The notes: generated from the sequence alone by a model not told the origin. Positions 1 to 8,765 are shown, counted from the first letter of the stretch. The stretch: 64,000 bases of DNA from Tsukamurella pseudospumae (GCF_001575205.1 NZ_LSRE01000002.1:124001-188000), one strand, 5' to 3'. Made by a program: numbers and translations.

Positions 1-483
1 CAGGCCCGCCGGGGTGATGTTGATCGTCGCGTCGGGAGCGCGCGCCACCCAGCCGGGGCCGGCGGGCAGGACGCCGTCGATCCTGGTGCCGGAGCCCGTG
101 TCGGTGCGCCAGCCCGCGTAGTACAACGCTCCCGCGTGGTCGCACACGACCGCCTGCGAGGTGGCGGTGAGCACCATCATCTTCGGCCGGTCGCCGTCGG
201 CGCAGCGCGCCGTGGTCCCGAGGAAGCCCAGAGCGTCGGTCCCCGGGATCGACGGTGCCGCCGTCGGCGCACCGGACTGCTCCACCGAGGTCCCCGAGGT
301 CCCCGAGGTCGACGGTGCCGCCGCGGACGCGGGGCCGGCGACCGACTCGGCGGGCTGTCGCTGGCCGCTGACATAGGCGGTCGCCCCGGCCGCCGCAGCG
401 ATCACGATGAGCACGCCCACGACCACGGACACGACGATCACCCGGCCGCGAGCGGGATCGGCCGGGCGTGCGGGGCGGCTCAC
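1..483 (-). CDS. Single-pass membrane-anchored extracytoplasmic protein (C-terminus outside window)
   Basis: This frame is open to the window edge, so the protein is incomplete at its C-terminus; 161 codons are visible. The GTG start overlaps the pmmB stop as GTGA, implying translational coupling. A short Arg/Pro-rich cytoplasmic N-terminus is followed by a hydrophobic segment at about residues 14-37 (VIVVSVVVGVLIVIAAAAGA). A Ser/Thr/Pro/Gly-rich linker comes next (about 45-80, with repeated GTSGTS), then a folded part with paired cysteines and conserved-looking aromatic residues (CDHAGALYYAGWRTD). That is the plan of a membrane-anchored periplasmic protein. I do not recognise the family, and no enzymatic motif is visible. 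It is probably the last gene of the punA-pmmB transcript. Confidence 0.7.
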   Translation of the reverse strand, partial: MSRPARPADPARGRVIVVSVVVGVLIVIAAAAGATAYVSGQRQPAESVAGPASAAAPSTSGTSGTSVEQSGAPTAAPSIPGTDALGFLGTTARCADGDRPKMMVLTATSQAVVCDHAGALYYAGWRTDTGSGTRIDGVLPAGPGWVARAPDATINITPAGL

Positions 484-2108
484 CCGAAGGCCGCCCACTC
501 CTGGACGGTGTCCGTCACCGTCGCGAGTCGCTGCCGGGCGCGCTCGCATGCGGCGCTCGTATCGTTCGGGTCCGTCACGGGCTCGATCACCTCCAGGTAG
601 AACTTCGCCTTCGGCTCGGTTCCGGAGGGACGCACGGTGACCCGGACGCCGTCGCCGCGGAACACTAGCGCGTCCGTCGCGGGACGAGCCGTCAGGAGAT
701 CCTCACAGCCCACGACGATGTTTGCAACTTCAACGGGCGGATCGGCGCGCAGCGCGGCCATGATCGCCGCGATCCGCGAGACGTCCTCGACCCGGAGCGC
801 GTACTGGCCCGTGAGGTACACGCCGTGCCGGCGGTAGAGGTCGTCGAGGGCGTCGGGCAGGCCGCGTCCCTGCGCCTTGAGTGCCGCGGCGTATCCCGCC
901 GCGACGACCGCAGCGGAGATACCGTCCTTGTCGCGCACCGTCGACGGATCGACGCACAGGCCGAGCGCCTCCTCGTAGGCGAAGACCAGTCCGTCCCCGG
1001 CGCGGACGAGGTTCTTGAAGCCGGTCAGGGTCCGCGCGTACCGCGCGCCGTGCGCCTCGGCGATCGCGCCGAGCAGCTCGGAGCTGACGATCGTCGTCGC
1101 CACGAGGGGCTCGGACGACGGTGCGCCGGCGAGCGGCTCGTCGAGCATGTGCGCGCCCAGCAGCGAGCCCGACTCGTCGCCGCTGAGCATCCGCCAGCCG
1201 TCGGGGAACCGCGCGCCGAGCGCGCACCGGTCCGCGTCCGGATCGAGCGCGACCGCGAGGTCGGCGTCGACCCGCTCCGCGAGCGCGAGCAACAGGTCCG
1301 AAGCGCCGGGCTCCTCCGGATTGGGGAAGGTCACCGTCGGGAACTCGCCGTCCGGGGCGAACTGCTCCTCGACCACGTGAACATCCTGGAAACCGCTGCG
1401 CCGCAGTGCCTCCACCGCGACCTTCCCGCCGACGCCGTGCATCGGCGTCAGGGCGATCCGGAGCGACGTGGCCGGGGCCGGGCGCAGTGCGGACACTCGG
1501 CGCAGGTACGCGTCGACGACCTCGTCGGCCCGCGGGTCGACGGGGGCCGGCGTGCGGGGAATCGTCTTCGCGCCGGGTGCCGTGCGAATGAGCTCCTCGA
1601 TCTCCGCGTCGGCGGGGGAGACCAGTTGCGCCCCGCCGTCGAGGTAGACCTTGTAGCCGTTGTCGGCGGGCGGATTGTGCGAGGCGGTGATCTGCACGCC
1701 GGCGACGGCGCCGAGCGCCTTCGTGGCGAACGACACCCAGGGTGTCGGTCCCGGCTCGGGCAGGGCGACCACAGCGAAGCCCTGCGCCGCGAGCACCTCG
1801 GTCGCCGCGGCGAAGAAGGCCTCGGAGCCGCGCCGCGCGTCGCGCCCCACGACGACGGTGCCCCCGCCGAGGCACTTCGCCTTCAGCCACTCGCCGAGCG
1901 CCCACGTCGTGCGGGTCACCACCGCGACGTTCATGCCCGACGGTCCGCCGCGCACCGGTCCGCGCAGCCCCGCGGTCCCGAACGAGAGCGGGGCGGCGAA
2001 CCGCTCCGCCAGCGCATCGGCGTCGAGGGCGTCGAGCTCGGCGCGGGTGACGGGGTCGGGGTCGGCGTCGATCCAGGCGAGGACCTGCTCCGCCAGTTCG
2101 GCGCCCAC
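480..2108 (-). CDS. pmmB: Phosphomannomutase/phosphoglucomutase, PmmB type
   Basis: A 542-residue alpha-D-phosphohexomutase that interconverts hexose 1- and 6-phosphates in the cytoplasm, feeding sugar-nucleotide and glycan synthesis. The family signatures appear in order: substrate loop FGTAGLRG near residue 43, active-site phosphoserine loop TASHNPPADNG with Ser143, magnesium loop DPDADR at about 289-294, and C-terminal phosphate-binding loop RPSGTEPKAK. Length is normal for the PmmB group, which is closer to eukaryotic PGM2-like enzymes than to ManB. It starts directly after punA, matching the M. tuberculosis Rv3307-Rv3308 pair. This suggests coupling of nucleoside phosphorolysis (ribose 1-phosphate) to a mutase that may act on pentose phosphates; substrate preference cannot be read from sequence. 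Confidence 0.93.
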   Translation of the reverse strand: MGAELAEQVLAWIDADPDPVTRAELDALDADALAERFAAPLSFGTAGLRGPVRGGPSGMNVAVVTRTTWALGEWLKAKCLGGGTVVVGRDARRGSEAFFAAATEVLAAQGFAVVALPEPGPTPWVSFATKALGAVAGVQITASHNPPADNGYKVYLDGGAQLVSPADAEIEELIRTAPGAKTIPRTPAPVDPRADEVVDAYLRRVSALRPAPATSLRIALTPMHGVGGKVAVEALRRSGFQDVHVVEEQFAPDGEFPTVTFPNPEEPGASDLLLALAERVDADLAVALDPDADRCALGARFPDGWRMLSGDESGSLLGAHMLDEPLAGAPSSEPLVATTIVSSELLGAIAEAHGARYARTLTGFKNLVRAGDGLVFAYEEALGLCVDPSTVRDKDGISAAVVAAGYAAALKAQGRGLPDALDDLYRRHGVYLTGQYALRVEDVSRIAAIMAALRADPPVEVANIVVGCEDLLTARPATDALVFRGDGVRVTVRPSGTEPKAKFYLEVIEPVTDPNDTSAACERARQRLATVTDTVQEWAAFG

Positions 2109-2933
2109 CTACATCGCCTCGATCACATCGGCGAGGAGGCCGCCCATGCGCGCGGCCGCCTCGCGCCCCGCCTCGAGGACCTCCTCGTGGTTGAGCGGCT
2201 CGCCGGTGATGCCCGCGGCCAGGTTGGTCACCAGCGAGATGCCCAGCACCGCGGCGTCCTCCGCGCGGGCGGCGATGGTCTCGTGCACCGTCGACATGCC
2301 CACCAGATCGGCGCCGAGAGTACGCAGCATGCGGATCTCCGCGGGGGTCTCGTAGTGCGGGCCGGGAAGGCCGGCGTAGACGCCCTCGTTCAGCGACGGG
2401 TCGACCTTCGTCGCGAGGCCGCGCAGTGCGGGGGAGTAGGCGTCCACGAGGTTGACGAACTGCGCGCCGACCAGCGGGGACCGCGCCGTCAGGTTGAGGT
2501 GGTCGGAGATCAGGACGGGCTCGCCGACCGACATGCCCTCCCGCAGGCCGCCCGCGGCGTTGGTGAGGATCACCGTCGACGCGCCCGCCGCGCAGGCGGT
2601 GCGGACCGGATGCACCACCCGCGAGAGGTCGTGGCCCTCGTACGCGTGGGTGCGGCCGAGCAGGACCAGGACGCGCTTGCCGCCGACCACGAGCGCGATC
2701 GCCGTGCCCTTGTGGCCGGCCGCGCTGGGCGGCGCGAAGTGGGGCAGCTCCGCCATCGGGACGGAGCCGACCTGCGTCCCGCGGGTCGCGAGCGCGTCCG
2801 CGGCAGGGGCCCAGCCCGAGCCCAGGACGACGGCGACGTCGAAGCGTTCACCCCCGGTCGCCGTGATGAGTCGATCGGCGGCCTCCCGGGCCGCTGCGGA
2901 CGGATCGTCGATGCCGAGGTCACGTGGCGCCAT
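2109..2933 (-). CDS. punA: Purine nucleoside phosphorylase (trimeric type)
   Basis: A 274-residue cytoplasmic phosphorylase that cleaves purine (deoxy)nucleosides with phosphate to free base and (deoxy)ribose 1-phosphate. Visible family features are the phosphate loop VVLGSGW, the GRTHAYEG segment, [17 protein letters not shown] and the base-binding [12 protein letters not shown] followed by SLVTNLAAG. The Asn in TNLAAG is the residue associated with 6-oxopurine specificity in trimeric enzymes. The ATG start lies 32 bp from the divergent crotonase start. The gene is followed immediately by pmmB, which could process the sugar phosphate. This corresponds to M. tuberculosis Rv3307 (deoD/punA). 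Confidence 0.94.
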   Translation of the reverse strand: MAPRDLGIDDPSAAAREAADRLITATGGERFDVAVVLGSGWAPAADALATRGTQVGSVPMAELPHFAPPSAAGHKGTAIALVVGGKRVLVLLGRTHAYEGHDLSRVVHPVRTACAAGASTVILTNAAGGLREGMSVGEPVLISDHLNLTARSPLVGAQFVNLVDAYSPALRGLATKVDPSLNEGVYAGLPGPHYETPAEIRMLRTLGADLVGMSTVHETIAARAEDAAVLGISLVTNLAAGITGEPLNHEEVLEAGREAAARMGGLLADVIEAM

Positions 2934-2965
2934 GCCTGTCGATGCTAGCCGCTATCGTGATCGCC

Positions 2966-3676
2966 ATGCCTTACGTCACGCGGACCGACGACGTCTTCAC
3001 GCTCTACCTCGGGGACGAGGGGGTCGAGCTCTCGGAGTCCAACCCCGAGAACCGCTTCACCCCGGACTGGGTCGATGCCGTGCACGCACGGCTCGACGAG
3101 GTCGAGGCGCAGGCCGCCGGCGCGCCGGCGGCGCTGGTGGTGACCGCCACCGGCAAGTTCTTCTCCAACGGGCTCGACGTGATGTACATCCTCGCGAACG
3201 TCGGCGAGCTGCCCGCGTACCTGGACCGCGTGCACACGGTCTTCAGCCGGCTGCTGACCTTCCCGATGACGACCGTCGCGGCCGTGAACGGCCACGCCTT
3301 CGGCGCCGGCGCCATGCTCGCGCTCTCCTGCGACTTCGCGGTCATGCGCGACGACCGCGGGTTCTTCTGCCTGCCCGAGGTGAGTCTGAAGATGGGCTTC
3401 ACGCAGGGCATGGCGACGCTGCTGCGCTCGCGCCTGCCGTACCAGACCGCGATCGAGGCCATGACGACCGGACGCCGCTACGGCGGCGGCGATGCCGTGG
3501 CCGCGGGCATCGTGCAGGCCGCGACCCCCGAGGCGGAGCTGCTGCCCGCCGCGACCGCCCGTGCCGCCGCCAATGCGGCCGCCGACGGCCCGACGCTGAA
3601 CAAGATCAAGAACGACCTGCACGCGCCGCTCATCGCGGACCTCGCCGTCGCGACCACCGAAGTCAAGTTCGGCTGA
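2966..3676 (+). CDS. Enoyl-CoA hydratase/isomerase family protein (crotonase fold)
   Basis: A protein of about 236 residues with the crotonase fold. The two oxyanion-hole segments are visible: GKFFSNGLD early, and NGHAFGAGAMLALSCDF in the middle. LPEVSLKMGF follows at the usual catalytic region. It looks more like the short delta3,delta2-enoyl-CoA isomerase/ECI-like branch than a canonical hydratase, because it is short and lacks the second hydratase glutamate context. The ATG at 2966 fits the family N-terminus better than the earlier in-frame ATG at 2924, which would lie inside the divergent punA promoter. It is followed after 2 bp by an M20 amidohydrolase. The M. tuberculosis counterpart of this block lacks this gene. 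Confidence 0.85.
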   Translation: MPYVTRTDDVFTLYLGDEGVELSESNPENRFTPDWVDAVHARLDEVEAQAAGAPAALVVTATGKFFSNGLDVMYILANVGELPAYLDRVHTVFSRLLTFPMTTVAAVNGHAFGAGAMLALSCDFAVMRDDRGFFCLPEVSLKMGFTQGMATLLRSRLPYQTAIEAMTTGRRYGGGDAVAAGIVQAATPEAELLPAATARAAANAAADGPTLNKIKNDLHAPLIADLAVATTEVKFG

Positions 3677-3678
3677 CC

Positions 3679-4884
3679 GTGACCGGGCGCGTCACCTCCG
3701 TCCTGGAGGCGCTCACCGGCACCGTCGACCGCGTGCACAGTGACCTGATCTCGATCAGCCACGAGGTGCACGCCCGGCCCGAGCTCGCGTTCGAGGAGCA
3801 CTTCGCCTCGGCGCTGCTCGCCGACGCACTTGCGGGTCAGGGCTTCGCCGTCGAGCGCGGCATCGCCGACCTCGACACGGCGTTCGTCGGACGGTCCGGG
3901 ACCGGGCCGCTGCGGGTCGCGGTGTTCGCCGAGTACGACGCGCTGCCCGGCATCGGGCACGCCTGCGGGCACAACATCATCGCCGCGGCGGGGCTCGGCG
4001 CGGGCATCGCCCTCGCCTCCGTCGCGGACGACCTGGGGCTCACCGTCGAGGTGTACGGCACGCCCGCGGAGGAGTCCGGGGGCGGCAAGGTCCTCATGCT
4101 CCAGCGCGGCGCGTTCGACGGTGTCGCCTGCGCGGGGATGGTGCATCCCGCGCCCTTCGACGTGGTGCGCACCCGCACGCTGGCCCTGGCCGACCTCGCG
4201 ATCCGGTTCACCGGGCGGGAGGCGCACGCCTCCGCTGCCCCGTGGGCCGGCCGCAACGCCGGCGACGCGGCGACCGTCGCACAGGTGTCTCTCGGCCTGC
4301 TCCGGCAGCACCTCGAACCCGGCCAGCAGCTGCACGGCATCGTCAGCGAGGGCGGGACGGCGCCGAACGTCGTGCCGGCCGCGGCGGAGCTGCTCTACTA
4401 CCTGCGCGCCGACGACGCGGAATCGCTGGGCCGGCTGGCCGCGCATGCCGAGGACTGCTTCGCGGCGGGCGCGCTCGCGACGGGCTGCACCCACACCGTC
4501 GGCGAGGTCTCGCCCGCGTACACCGAGCTCCGGAGCGACGACGCGCTCGCGGCCGCGTACCGCGCGGCGGCCGTCGCGATCGGTCGGTCGCCGGTGGCCC
4601 CGGAGTACGAGCGACTCGTGCCGCTGGGGAGTACCGACATGGGCAATGTGAGCCACGCTGTACCGTCGATCCATCCGCTGATCGGCCTGGAGACCGACGG
4701 GGCCGTGACCCATCAGCCGGAGTTCACGGCCGCTGCTGCCTCCGAATCCGCCGATCGGGCCGTGCGCGACGGTGCGCTGGCCCTGGCCGCCGCGTTCGCG
4801 GCGGTCGCAGAGGACGAGGACGAACGTGCGCGGCTGGTGACCCGGGCCGCGCACGGCGGTGGCAGTGATGGAGGCGGACGGTGA
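3679..4884 (+). CDS. amiB1: M20-family amidohydrolase, AmiB1 type
   Basis: A 401-residue metallo-amidohydrolase of the M20 peptidase/aminoacylase family, probably cytoplasmic as no signal peptide is seen. The GTG start follows the crotonase stop by 2 bp. Metal-binding signatures are EYDALPGIGHACGHN (His and Asp/Glu ligands), EESGGGK, a dimerisation-domain segment with His in FTGREAHASAAPW, and the C-terminal GNVSHAVPSIHP. Members cleave N-acyl or amide bonds; the true substrate is unknown. Its GTGA overlap with the next M20 gene mirrors amiB1-amiA1 (Rv3306c-Rv3305c) in M. tuberculosis, so the two are probably co-translated. Confidence 0.9.
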   Translation: MTGRVTSVLEALTGTVDRVHSDLISISHEVHARPELAFEEHFASALLADALAGQGFAVERGIADLDTAFVGRSGTGPLRVAVFAEYDALPGIGHACGHNIIAAAGLGAGIALASVADDLGLTVEVYGTPAEESGGGKVLMLQRGAFDGVACAGMVHPAPFDVVRTRTLALADLAIRFTGREAHASAAPWAGRNAGDAATVAQVSLGLLRQHLEPGQQLHGIVSEGGTAPNVVPAAAELLYYLRADDAESLGRLAAHAEDCFAAGALATGCTHTVGEVSPAYTELRSDDALAAAYRAAAVAIGRSPVAPEYERLVPLGSTDMGNVSHAVPSIHPLIGLETDGAVTHQPEFTAAAASESADRAVRDGALALAAAFAAVAEDEDERARLVTRAAHGGGSDGGGR

Positions 4885-6062
4885 GCGGCAGTACGGCGGA
4901 GGCACACGTCGACGAGTGGTTGCAGCGCAAGGGCGGTTGGCTGCGTGAGTTCCGTCGTGACCTGCACGCGCACCCCGAGCTCTCCTGGCGGGAGAAGCGC
5001 ACCACGAACGCGGTCTTCGAGACCCTCACCGCGGCCGGCCTGCACCCGAAGCGCCTGTCCACCACCGGGCTGGTGTGCGATCTGGGGCCGTCGACGGGGC
5101 CGCGGGTCGCGCTGCGCGCGGACATGGACGCGCTGCCCATCCATGAGGCCACCGGCCTGGACTTCCAGTCGACCAACCCCGGCGTCTCGCACGCGTGCGG
5201 GCACGACGCGCACACCACGATCCTGCTCGGCGCCGCACTCGCGCTGGCCGAGCTCGACGCCGGCCCCGGCCTGCCCGTCGGCGTGCGGCTGATCTTCCAG
5301 CCCGCCGAGGAGGTCATGCCCGGGGGCGCGCTGTCTGCGGTCCGCGACGAGGTCATGGCCGGCGTCTCCCGGATCTACGCGCTGCACTGCGACCCTCGGA
5401 TCGAGGTGGGCAGGATCGGTGTCCGGTCCGGCGCGATCACCTCGGCCGCCGACCACATCGAGGTCATCCTGCACTCGCCCGGCGGACACACCTCGCGCCC
5501 GCACCTGACCAGCGATCTGATCTACGGCCTCGGCACCGTCATCACCGGCCTGCCGGGTGTGCTGTCGCGCCGTATCGACCCGCGCTCCGGCACCATCATG
5601 GTGTGGGGCGCCGCGAACGCCGGGTCCGCTCCCAACGCGATCCCGCAGATCGGCGCGCTGCACGGCACCGTGCGCACGGGTGAGCACCAGATCTGGGAGT
5701 CGCTGGAACCGCTGGTCCGCGAGATCATCGGCGAGCTGCTCGCGCCGCTGCGGATCAAGCACGAGGTCAACTACACCCGCGGCGTGCCGCCGGTGATCAA
5801 CGACCACCTGGCCGCCACCCGCCTCGCCGCGGCCGCGCGGGCCGTCTCGCCCGACGGGGTCGTCGACACCCCGCAGTCCGGCGGCGGCGAGGACTTCTCC
5901 TGGTACCTCGAGGAGTCGCCCGGCGCCATGGCGCGGCTCGGTGTGTGGTCCGGCGAGGGACGCCAGTACGACCTGCACCAACCGGATTTCGTCCTCGACG
6001 AGCGCGCCCTGGAGATGGGCGTGAAGGTCCTCACGAACGTGGTCTTCGGCTCCGTCGACTGA
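4881..6062 (+). CDS. amiA1: M20D-family amidohydrolase (hippurate/IAA-amino acid hydrolase-like), AmiA1 type
   Basis: A 393-residue amidohydrolase of the M20D group, which hydrolyses N-acyl amino acids such as hippurate. Visible features are RADMDALPIHEATG, the metal-binding SHACGHDAHTTILLGAA, the catalytic glutamate region IFQPAEEVMPGGA, the dimer-domain SPGGHTSRPH and the C-terminal metal-ligand motif GGEDFSWYLEESPGAM. GTG is the start, overlapping the amiB1 stop by 4 bp. The two enzymes share only family-level similarity, so this is an old pair with possibly different substrates rather than a recent duplication. Confidence 0.92.
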   Translation: MSGSTAEAHVDEWLQRKGGWLREFRRDLHAHPELSWREKRTTNAVFETLTAAGLHPKRLSTTGLVCDLGPSTGPRVALRADMDALPIHEATGLDFQSTNPGVSHACGHDAHTTILLGAALALAELDAGPGLPVGVRLIFQPAEEVMPGGALSAVRDEVMAGVSRIYALHCDPRIEVGRIGVRSGAITSAADHIEVILHSPGGHTSRPHLTSDLIYGLGTVITGLPGVLSRRIDPRSGTIMVWGAANAGSAPNAIPQIGALHGTVRTGEHQIWESLEPLVREIIGELLAPLRIKHEVNYTRGVPPVINDHLAATRLAAAARAVSPDGVVDTPQSGGGEDFSWYLEESPGAMARLGVWSGEGRQYDLHQPDFVLDERALEMGVKVLTNVVFGSVD

Positions 6063-6116
6063 CTCGGCCAAGCCCGGGCCTACCGGGCGTTCAGCGTCGG
6101 CGGCGATGCTGGGGAC

Positions 6117-6512
6117 ATGACCGCAGCGATCCGCCTGAACCGCCGGGGCTCGTGGCTGACGGCGAGCATGATCCGTCCGGTCGTGCTGCTCGACGGCCGC
6201 CCCGTGGTCACGTCCTTCGGCTCGACGGTGCTCCCGGTTGCCCCCGGTTCGCACCGGCTCGACGTGCGGGAGGGCACGCTCGTCAACGGTGGATTCGTCT
6301 CGCTGCTGGTCGCCGTGGCACCCGGCCGGCTGGTCGACGTCGAGTACGCGCCGTCGCGGTGGAGCGGCAGGCGCGGGCGTCTCGGCTTCGGTGGGCAGGA
6401 GCGCCCGGATCGGACCGGAGCCACCGTGTCGTACGTACTGGCAGCGGCTTTCCTCGGTGTCCCGGTGATCGCTGTGGCCCTGTGGGGGTTGGTGTCGCTG
6501 CTCGCGCGGTGA
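6117..6512 (+). CDS. Small membrane-anchored protein, tandem paralogue 1
   Basis: A 131-residue protein of unknown family. The soluble N-terminal part (about 1-100) contains MTAAIRLNRRGSW, VLLDGRPVV and LPVAPGSHRLDV, reminiscent of a small beta-sandwich. A hydrophobic C-terminal helix (about 105-128) follows, with very few residues after it, so it looks tail-anchored with the domain on one side of the membrane. The next gene is a clear paralogue with the same layout. No ribosome-binding site is obvious; the ATG lies near a short conserved leader (see findings). Function unknown. Confidence 0.75.
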   Translation: MTAAIRLNRRGSWLTASMIRPVVLLDGRPVVTSFGSTVLPVAPGSHRLDVREGTLVNGGFVSLLVAVAPGRLVDVEYAPSRWSGRRGRLGFGGQERPDRTGATVSYVLAAAFLGVPVIAVALWGLVSLLAR

Positions 6513-6581
6513 TCGAGTGAGCGGCGATGGGGACAAGTGAGCGGTAACCGCGCGTTCAGAGCGTCCGGTGATGCTGTGAGC

Positions 6582-6974
6582 ATGAACTGCGCGATTCGCT
6601 TGATCCGTCAGGGCTCCTGGGCGACGACGAGCATGGTGGCGCCCGACGTCCTCCTTGACGGTCGGCGTGTGTTCACCGCGATCGGCCCGACGCTGCTCCC
6701 CGTCCCGCCGGGCGCGCATCGGATCGACGTCGTGGAGAACTACCTCGGAAGTAGCACACCTGTCGCGACGGTCGTGAATGTCGCCCCCGGACAACTGGTC
6801 GACGTCTACTACGCTCCGCCGTTCACGCGATTCACATCCGGACGAATCGGCGTCGTACCCCAGGAGCGTCCCGGGCAGGGGCCGGCGGTGGCGGTGTACA
6901 CCTACGTCGCCGTCAGCTTCGTGGTCATGCTCATACTGATGATGATCTCCTGGGTCGCGGTGCTCTCCATCTGA
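6582..6974 (+). CDS. Small membrane-anchored protein, tandem paralogue 2
   Basis: A 130-residue paralogue of the preceding gene. It shares the pattern I-R-L-x-R-x-G-S-W, V-L-L-D-G-R, L-P-V-x-P-G-x-H-R-x-D-V and V-A-P-G-x-L-V-D-V, with a long hydrophobic C-terminal segment (VAVSFVVMLILMMISWVAVL). I chose the ATG at 6582 because it aligns with the start of the first paralogue and leaves a matching leader upstream. An in-frame GTG at 6537 would add 15 unrelated residues. Roughly half the residues match by eye, so the duplication is not recent. Function unknown. Confidence 0.75.
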   Translation: MNCAIRLIRQGSWATTSMVAPDVLLDGRRVFTAIGPTLLPVPPGAHRIDVVENYLGSSTPVATVVNVAPGQLVDVYYAPPFTRFTSGRIGVVPQERPGQGPAVAVYTYVAVSFVVMLILMMISWVAVLSI

Positions 6975-6996
6975 TCGCATCCTGGTGCAGCGATGT

Positions 6997-7995
6997 TCAC
7001 ATGCGAGCCCGGCTGTGGAGCAGGGCATCGCCGAGGGCGGTGCGGCGGTAGAGGACTCGTCGACCGTAGCGAGAGCTCTCGACGATGCCGTTGGCGCCCA
7101 AGACCTTCAGGCTCTGGGAGATCGCCGACGGTGAGACTCCCAGTGCCCGAGCCAGATCGACGACGGCGGCGGGTTCGCCGAGGGCCGCGAGGAGGTCGGC
7201 CTTGGCGGTGCCGATGAGCCTGCGGAGCGCATCGTCGGCGACCGGAGGCGAGGACTCCGCGAGAGTCGCCGACCCGCGCGCCGGGTAGCCGATGTGCGGC
7301 GCGGTTCGGCGGGGGTCGTGCGCGATGGTCACCCGGCTGATGAAGACGCTGGGCATGAGGATCAGTCCGCGTCCGCCGGAGGAGAACCGGCCCGAGCTCT
7401 TCGTGCAGGCGAGGTCCACGCTGAGTTCCCCGGTGCGGGTCCACTCCACGCGCGGGCTGAGCGACTCGAACAGGCGGGCCGGACCGCCGATGGCCAACTC
7501 CCGGCCGCGGTGCGTCACATCGGATTCCAGGATCCGATGCACGGCGGGCCAGACGGGGGCGATGGCCGCGTCGTAGTAGGCGGCCAGGGCCTCGGCGATG
7601 ACCGGTGCGGGGTCGTCGAGGGCGAGGAGCCGCGCGAGCGCGGGCGACGGCGGCCCGTCCTCGGTGAGCTCGGCCAGCTCGGCGTGCGCGGCCTCCGGTG
7701 TGGTGGCGGCGAGGTCGGCGAGGTGTACCTCGAACGACGGCCGGCCCGCACTGGGAGCGGTGATCGGAGTGAGGAAATCGGGGATCTGCTTGCCGGACGG
7801 CGAGACGAGCGCGTCGACCAGCTCGCGATCGTACCGATCACTGCAGGCGTCGGCCTCGCGCCGCCAGGCGGTGAGGTGCTGTGCGGTTCCGTGGACGTGG
7901 TTCAGGTGGAACAGGCTCAGCGCCGTTTCGTTCAACGGCGACACCACGAATCGGGCGTCGGCGAGGTCGCCGACGTCGAGCAGGTAGGTCAACAT
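6997..7995 (-). CDS. ArsR-family winged-helix regulator with N-terminal DUF5937-like domain
   Basis: A 332-residue transcription factor. The first 230 or so residues, starting MLTYLLDVGDLADARFVVSP, resemble the DUF5937 sensor-like region of actinobacterial regulators. The last 90 residues form an ArsR-type winged helix: LLAALGEPAAVVDLARALG, then the recognition helix SPSAISQSLKVLGANG and the wing region SSRYGRRVLYRRT. Typical cysteine metal-site motifs are absent, so metal sensing is not indicated. It is divergent from a very small ORF with 55 bp between starts. A ribosome-binding-like aggtgg precedes the start. Ligand and targets are unknown. Confidence 0.82.
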   Translation of the reverse strand: MLTYLLDVGDLADARFVVSPLNETALSLFHLNHVHGTAQHLTAWRREADACSDRYDRELVDALVSPSGKQIPDFLTPITAPSAGRPSFEVHLADLAATTPEAAHAELAELTEDGPPSPALARLLALDDPAPVIAEALAAYYDAAIAPVWPAVHRILESDVTHRGRELAIGGPARLFESLSPRVEWTRTGELSVDLACTKSSGRFSSGGRGLILMPSVFISRVTIAHDPRRTAPHIGYPARGSATLAESSPPVADDALRRLIGTAKADLLAALGEPAAVVDLARALGVSPSAISQSLKVLGANGIVESSRYGRRVLYRRTALGDALLHSRARM

Positions 7996-8050
7996 GTAGG
8001 CGCCACCTAATTCATTGGAACCGCACCGCCGGTTCGTGTGTGCTTCTCGT

Positions 8051-8263
8051 ATGAGCGAATACAGAGAGCACTGGAACCTGACGGCGGATCCTCCGACTGC
8101 TGCAGTCTACGCGCGGCTGGCGGACATCCACGAGCGATCGGCAGGGCGGCGCACCGTCGACCTGCCGCGACGGGGCCTGCGTCCCGGGCTGGCCCGGGCC
8201 CTGCGGCGCCTAGCGTCGGCGATCGAGCCGGCACCGTCGACCTGCGGTCCGGACGCGGTCTGA
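8051..8263 (+). CDS. Small hypothetical protein, divergent from ArsR/DUF5937 regulator
   Basis: A 70-residue, Arg/Ala-rich, probably helical protein (MSEYREHWNLTADPPTAAVY at the start) with no recognised domain. The ATG at 8051 is preferred over one at 8015, which would sit in the divergent promoter region. It is supported only by position: it fills the gap between a regulator and the next gene and is divergent from the regulator, where such regulators often control their neighbour. It could be a spurious frame. Confidence 0.4.
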   Translation: MSEYREHWNLTADPPTAAVYARLADIHERSAGRRTVDLPRRGLRPGLARALRRLASAIEPAPSTCGPDAV

Positions 8264-8270
8264 GCGGGGA

Positions 8271-8765
8271 CTACTCCGCGCCGTCGGCGGCGGCGCCCGG
8301 GCCGGGGCCGACGTTGCGGGACTCGCGGGTGCGGATGTCGAGGACGTAGTCCTCGGGGGCGCCGGCGATGTAGGCGGCGTCGGCCATCACGCCGAGGTAG
8401 CGGGCGGAGGGCAGGCCGCCCTCGAAGGCGTCGACGACGTAGAGCCAGGCCAGGGTGGAGCCCCCGTCGATGAGGTCGACGCGGGCCTTGAGCTTGACGT
8501 GGATGCCCAGCTCGGAACCCTCCCAGCGGTCCAGGGACAGCTCGTCGTCGGTGGTCACGTCGTAGAGCACGACGAAGACCTTGGCGTCGGGATCGGAGCG
8601 GTCCTCGGAGACGGTCGCGAGGGCGCCCTCCCAGCCGATGTCCTCGCCGGAGAAGGTCAGGCGCCAGCCCCGCAGCCACCCCGTACCAGCCATCGGCGAG
8701 TGCGGGGCGCGCTCGGCCATCTGGTCGGGGTGCATGTTGGAGCCGTAGGCGGCGTAGATCGGCAC
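8271..8765 (-). CDS. Gamma-glutamylcyclotransferase-fold protein
   Basis: A 164-residue protein with the GGCT/AIG2-like fold. The N-terminal IYAAYGSNMHPDQM carries the YGSN substrate-loop signature, and acidic residues in DRWEGSE sit at the usual catalytic glutamate region. It uses a GTG start. Fold members cyclise gamma-glutamyl peptides or amines, but many actinobacterial versions have no assigned substrate. The C-terminal tail is Gly/Ala-rich and likely disordered. It is divergent from lpdA, the position I recall for Rv3304 next to lpdA in M. tuberculosis. Confidence 0.85.
   Translation of the reverse strand: MPIYAAYGSNMHPDQMAERAPHSPMAGTGWLRGWRLTFSGEDIGWEGALATVSEDRSDPDAKVFVVLYDVTTDDELSLDRWEGSELGIHVKLKARVDLIDGGSTLAWLYVVDAFEGGLPSARYLGVMADAAYIAGAPEDYVLDIRTRESRNVGPGPGAAADGAE

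Noticed and set aside
825-2948. 707-codon plus-strand frame opposite pmmB and punA
   Set aside because: Low-complexity Arg/Gly/Asp composition opposite two well-supported genes.
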